The position numbers and the translations under genes were made by a program. Below, one piece after another: positions 6,589 to 8,181 of a DNA stretch of 8,181 bases. The stretch is taken from the NCBI GenBank assembly GCA_002429385.1, contig DIZL01000016.1, forward strand, positions 1-8,181, given 5' to 3'. Below the pieces are notes generated by a model that was given only the letters and a program-made list of their open reading frames with translations, was not told where the DNA came from and did no database searches. The stretch's first letter is position 1. Each line of letters starts with the position of its first letter. This DNA is from Prolixibacteraceae bacterium UBA6029 (lineage in GTDB: Bacteria; Bacteroidota; Bacteroidia; Bacteroidales; Prolixibacteraceae).

Positions 6589-6650
6589 AAGATGAACACA
6601 ACCTGCCCCGAATATCGGGGGATGACACGGATGGGACGGATGAACACAGA
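6589..6650. repeat. ACGGAT-rich flank after tail 4, with a palindrome
   Basis: AAGATGAACAC, then ACCTGCCCCGAataTCGGGG (stem 6606-6620), then GATGACACGGATGGGACGG and ATGAACACAGA. Apart from the palindrome it matches the flank after tail 3, so the repeat unit includes this non-coding stretch. Confidence 0.7.
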
Positions 6651-6810
6651 TTTTTAAATTCGTGTAATTCGTTTTAATTCGTGCAATTTGTATTCCTAAA
6701 AAAAATCAGTGTAAAACTGTTTAATTCTACTTTAACAGATTCAGTTTGGAGAACAATTTAATGCTTTTTGTTGAATCTGTTAAAGCAGGACTAAATCGTA
6801 AATCATTTGC
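6651..6810. repeat. Dispersed repeat R, copy A (left flank of hicBA)
   Basis: Direct-orientation match to 7528-7738. It contains a 14-bp perfect inverted repeat CTTTAACAGATTCA (6730-6743) / TGAATCTGTTAAAG (6772-6785) around a 28-base centre. The minus strand stays open across 6727-6909, ending DSTKSIKLFSKLNLLK, so it might be the tail of a gene. The inverted repeat and the two copies fit a dispersed repeat better. Confidence 0.75.
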
Positions 6811-6943
6811 CTTTACACCAGGTTTCATAAAGACTAATGACATTAGAACACAAATAATGAATTTTTCTGTGTATAATCCCCGCCTGCGTCGGGCAGGTGT
6901 GTCCCCCTGTTATCGGCATTCAAATAATTAATTTGAAATTTAT
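6811..6943. other. Intergenic region upstream of hicBA
   Basis: AT-rich, with no gene supported. It holds a palindrome CCTGCgtcggGCAGG (6883-6897) of the same CCTGCC type that recurs through the window. Confidence 0.5.
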
Positions 6944-6951
6944 TATCTTTG
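6944..6951 (+). promoter_or_regulatory. Possible -7 box for hicBA (TATCTTTG)
   Basis: It matches TAnnTTTG and lies 16 bp before the hicB start codon. No clear -33 box was found at the expected spacing. The position just before an operon is the main support. Confidence 0.35.
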
Positions 6952-6967
6952 AAAAAATATTTTAGCT

Positions 6968-7192
6968 ATGAAAAAGATGGATTATACTGCAATAATCGAG
7001 AAAAGTGATGATGGCTATTATGTAGGCCAACTTCAGGAAATACCCGAAGTAATTGCTCAGGGTAAAACGATTGACGAACTGAATCAAAATCTTTTAGATG
7101 CTTTACAACTGGTCATTGACTATCAACGTGAACATACTCTTAGCCTATACAAAGGGCATCAGATAATTCGGCACAAACTCAATTTTGCCTGA
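6968..7192 (+). CDS. hicB: HicB-family antitoxin
   Basis: A 74-residue protein with the HicB partial RNase H-like fold: MDYTAIIEKSDDGYYVGQL, then EIPEVIAQGKTIDELNQNLL and DALQLVIDY, matching the usual 'y.vvie.dedGyyv..lPelpg..aqGdTleEa..nl.ea'. It neutralises HicA by direct binding. The C-terminal part is too short to hold the helix-turn-helix or ribbon-helix-helix domain that many HicB proteins use to repress their own promoter, so autoregulation is doubtful. It precedes hicA and their stop and start codons overlap by one base (TGATG), implying coupled translation. The frame is intact and full length for the short HicB class. It lies between the two copies of repeat R. Confidence 0.9.
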   Translation: MKKMDYTAIIEKSDDGYYVGQLQEIPEVIAQGKTIDELNQNLLDALQLVIDYQREHTLSLYKGHQIIRHKLNFA

Positions 7193-7377
7193 TGAAACGC
7201 AATGCTTTTATAAAGCATCTAAAAATAAATGGGTGTGTTTTAGCCCGCGAAGGCGCAAATCACAGTTTGTATATAAATCCGATTAACGGGAAAAAATCTA
7301 CAGTAGGACGACATCCCGAATTATCGAACCAAATGTGTAAAATTATTTGCAAACAACTCGAAATACCTTCAATTTGA
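7192..7377 (+). CDS. hicA: HicA-family mRNA interferase toxin
   Basis: A 61-residue protein with the HicA double-stranded-RNA-binding-like fold: MKRNAFIKHLKINGCVLARE, then GANHSLYINPINGKKSTVGR, HPELSNQMCKIICKQLEI. His24, in the G-x-x-H segment, corresponds to the catalytic histidine of HicA toxins, and the KKSTVGRHPEL segment matches the conserved 'v.vP.H.el' region. HicA cleaves mRNA in the cytoplasm and is blocked by HicB. The gene is complete and directly coupled to hicB (one-base overlap). The hicB-hicA order is the reverse of E. coli hicAB but common elsewhere. With its catalytic residue retained, it is the most clearly intact toxin-antitoxin pair in the window. Confidence 0.92.
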   Translation: MKRNAFIKHLKINGCVLAREGANHSLYINPINGKKSTVGRHPELSNQMCKIICKQLEIPSI

Positions 7378-7527
7378 TTTCATTTTTAACCGTGGCTATG
7401 TTCTACTAATTCCCCTCCTGCGTCAGGCTGGGATTAATGATTACGGGAAAAAGAGAGAAAATGAGAAAATGCAGAACTTGCGGAACGTACAAAATCGAAC
7501 ACAGCCTGCCCCGATAAATCGGGAGAA
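7378..7527. other. Non-coding spacer after hicBA
   Basis: No open frame is supported. It includes CCTCCTGCGTCAGGCTGGGA near 7417, a run resembling the GAAAATGCAGAACTTGCGGAA spacer type common in such genomes, and the palindrome CCCGAtaaaTCGGG within 7505-7523. No convincing terminator with a T-run follows hicA. Confidence 0.45.
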
Positions 7528-7547
7528 TTTTTAATTCGTGCAACTCG

Positions 7548-7563
7548 TCCCGAGAACTCGGGA
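7548..7563. repeat. Perfect 16-bp palindrome inserted in repeat R copy B
   Basis: TCCCGAGaaCTCGGGA, a 7-bp stem with a 2-base loop, sits inside ATTCGTGCAA-type sequence that is uninterrupted in copy A. Confidence 0.75.
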
Positions 7564-7593
7564 TTCGTGCAATTTGTTTTCATGTAAAACCCT

Positions 7594-7610
7594 GCCCGAT
7601 GTAGCCGGGC
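7594..7610. repeat. Palindromic insert GCCCG...CGGGC in repeat R copy B
   Basis: The hairpin GCCCGatgtagcCGGGC occurs within about 20 bp absent from copy A, between GTAAAAC and GTTTAATTC. Confidence 0.7.
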
Positions 7611-7641
7611 GTTTAATTCTACTTCAACAGATCCAGTTTAG

Positions 7642-7675
7642 GCCCGCCTGCCTATGATAGACATGTGTGGCGGGC
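7642..7675. repeat. Palindromic insert GCCCGCC...GGCGGGC in repeat R copy B
   Basis: A perfect 7-bp stem around a 20-base centre sits in the middle of the repeat-R inverted repeat. Copy A has CAGTTTGGAGAACAATTT uninterrupted at this place. Confidence 0.75.
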
Positions 7676-7740
7676 AGGGAACAATTTAAAGCTTTTTGTT
7701 GAATCTGTTAAAGTAGTACTAAATCGTAAATCATTTGCAT

Positions 7741-8055
7741 TTATTTATTGTGATCGATGTAAAAATTCTCATCCTGAACGACTGACAAACCAAGAACAGG
7801 AAAGAATTTGTTTACCTCATTCACATTGCGATCCTGAAGTAACTTATCTTTTGCCGGTGCATATTCAATCCGTACATACTGTGGTAAAATTTCTTTTAGC
7901 ATAGCAGTAATGGAATTCCAGTTTTGAAACGGGGAAAGACTAAATCTTGATTTTCCAGAGCGAAAACCAAAATTACCGAACTTGGTTGATAAAGACCTTT
8001 TGATTGAAAAAAGAGCATTTTGATTTTCAAGGGCAAACTTTTTTAATTCTTGAGT
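7741..8055 (-). pseudogene. Startless minus-strand gene fragment, unknown protein
   Basis: A minus-strand frame is open for 104 codons between an in-frame TAG inside the right inverted repeat and TAA at 7741-7743. It reads ELKKFALENQNALFSIKRSL, then STKFGNFGFRSGKSRFSLSP, FQNWNSITAMLKEILPQYVR and IEYAPAKDKLLQDRNVNEVN, then KFFPVLGLSVVQDENFYIDH. The composition and amphipathic pattern look like real protein. I do not recognise the family. No ATG, GTG or TTG opens it near its 5' end; the first Met lies at 7900-7902 and would give 53 residues. It is therefore most likely the 3' part of a gene cut off by the 81-bp repeat. Its stop abuts repeat R copy B. Confidence 0.55.
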
Positions 8056-8130
8056 CTACTCCGAAAAGCGACATAGCACGTCATTGCGAGTCTCCACCCA
8101 ATTTTTTTGGGCACAATGTGAATATGACAG
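8050..8130 (-). repeat. Right copy of the 81-bp terminal inverted repeat
   Basis: Reverse complement of 24-104 with four mismatches: one in the GTGGG/TTGGG position and three around ACAATT/GCTATG. Reading leftwards from it, the shared sequence ends at AGACTCAA, just where the minus-strand gene fragment begins. Reading the equivalent of the ATG used by the left gene gives only MTCYVAFRSRLKN before a stop. Confidence 0.85.
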
Positions 8131-8147
8131 CCCCGAGTACTCTGGGG

Positions 8148-8168
8148 GGCAATCCCGAAGGGATTGCC
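8148..8168. repeat. 21-bp hairpin at the right edge
   Basis: GGCAATCCCgaaGGGATTGCC, a perfect 9-bp stem with a 3-base loop, is preceded by an imperfect CCCCGAGtacTCTGGGG palindrome (8131-8147). No T-run follows, so it looks like a REP-type palindrome rather than an intrinsic terminator. Confidence 0.7.
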
Positions 8169-8181
8169 GGGAAAGGTATAT

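Larger units (their letters stand above)
7528..7738. repeat. Dispersed repeat R, copy B (right flank of hicBA)
   Basis: It matches 6651-6810 from TTTTTAATTCGTG through AAATCGTAAATCATTTGC. It is longer because three palindromes interrupt it (7548-7563, 7594-7610, 7642-7675). The inverted-repeat arms are CTACTTCAACAGATCCA and TTGAATCTGTTAAAGTAG. It ends two bases before the stop codon of the minus-strand fragment. Confidence 0.75.

Noticed and set aside
6746..6931. Plus-strand frames in repeat R (also 7665-7904), which share a SVKxGLNRKSFAF-like segment
   Set aside because: The similarity is explained by the two copies of repeat R. The frames run through palindromes and diverge immediately outside the repeat.
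4379..7610. CRISPR array
   Set aside because: The palindromes are irregularly spaced, vary in sequence and lie inside other repeats; there are no regular spacers.

Overview
The window is AT-rich and looks like Bacteroidota. The clues are TAnnTTTG-type -7 boxes, a large sugar-kinase/nucleotidyltransferase fusion gene, and abundant small CCCG...CGGG palindromes and ACGGAT-rich spacers. It is an accessory region: one large metabolic gene, then a string of very small modules separated by decayed repeats. No transposase, integrase or RNA gene is visible.

Layout. An 81-bp repeat (24-104) opens the window and recurs inverted, about 95% identical, at 8050-8130. The first gene (70-3351) starts inside the left copy. 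It encodes a predicted GHMP-kinase / UDPGP-type nucleotidyltransferase fusion. From 3373 to 6588 there are four copies of one gene tail, the last ~75-90 codons of what looks like an NAD-dependent epimerase (extended SDR). They lie in direct orientation with no 5' part of the gene anywhere. The segments between them are: a DUF4258/DUF2283 pair (3664-4099); a PIN-domain toxin broken by an in-frame stop plus a small overlapping partner (4520-5132); and a signal-peptide/membrane-anchored small protein (5838-6218). After tail 4 comes a second repeat family (6651-6810 and 7528-7738) that flanks a hicB-hicA toxin-antitoxin pair (6968-7377). The window ends with a startless minus-strand gene fragment (7741-8055) abutting the right inverted repeat, and a hairpin.

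Interpretation. The toxin-antitoxin and orphan genes behave like cassettes punctuated by diverged copies of a gene 3' end. The copies differ mainly at silent codon positions, so they probably diverged as working genes (or arrived separately from related genomes) rather than by tandem duplication followed by neutral decay. Three of the four copies also share an ACGGAT-rich flank past the stop codon. Short palindromes and one ~103-bp MITE-like element have inserted into the tails, twice at exactly the same codon. How the cassettes move is not shown by the sequence. Repeat-mediated homologous recombination or insertion at the epimerase 3' end are the main options.
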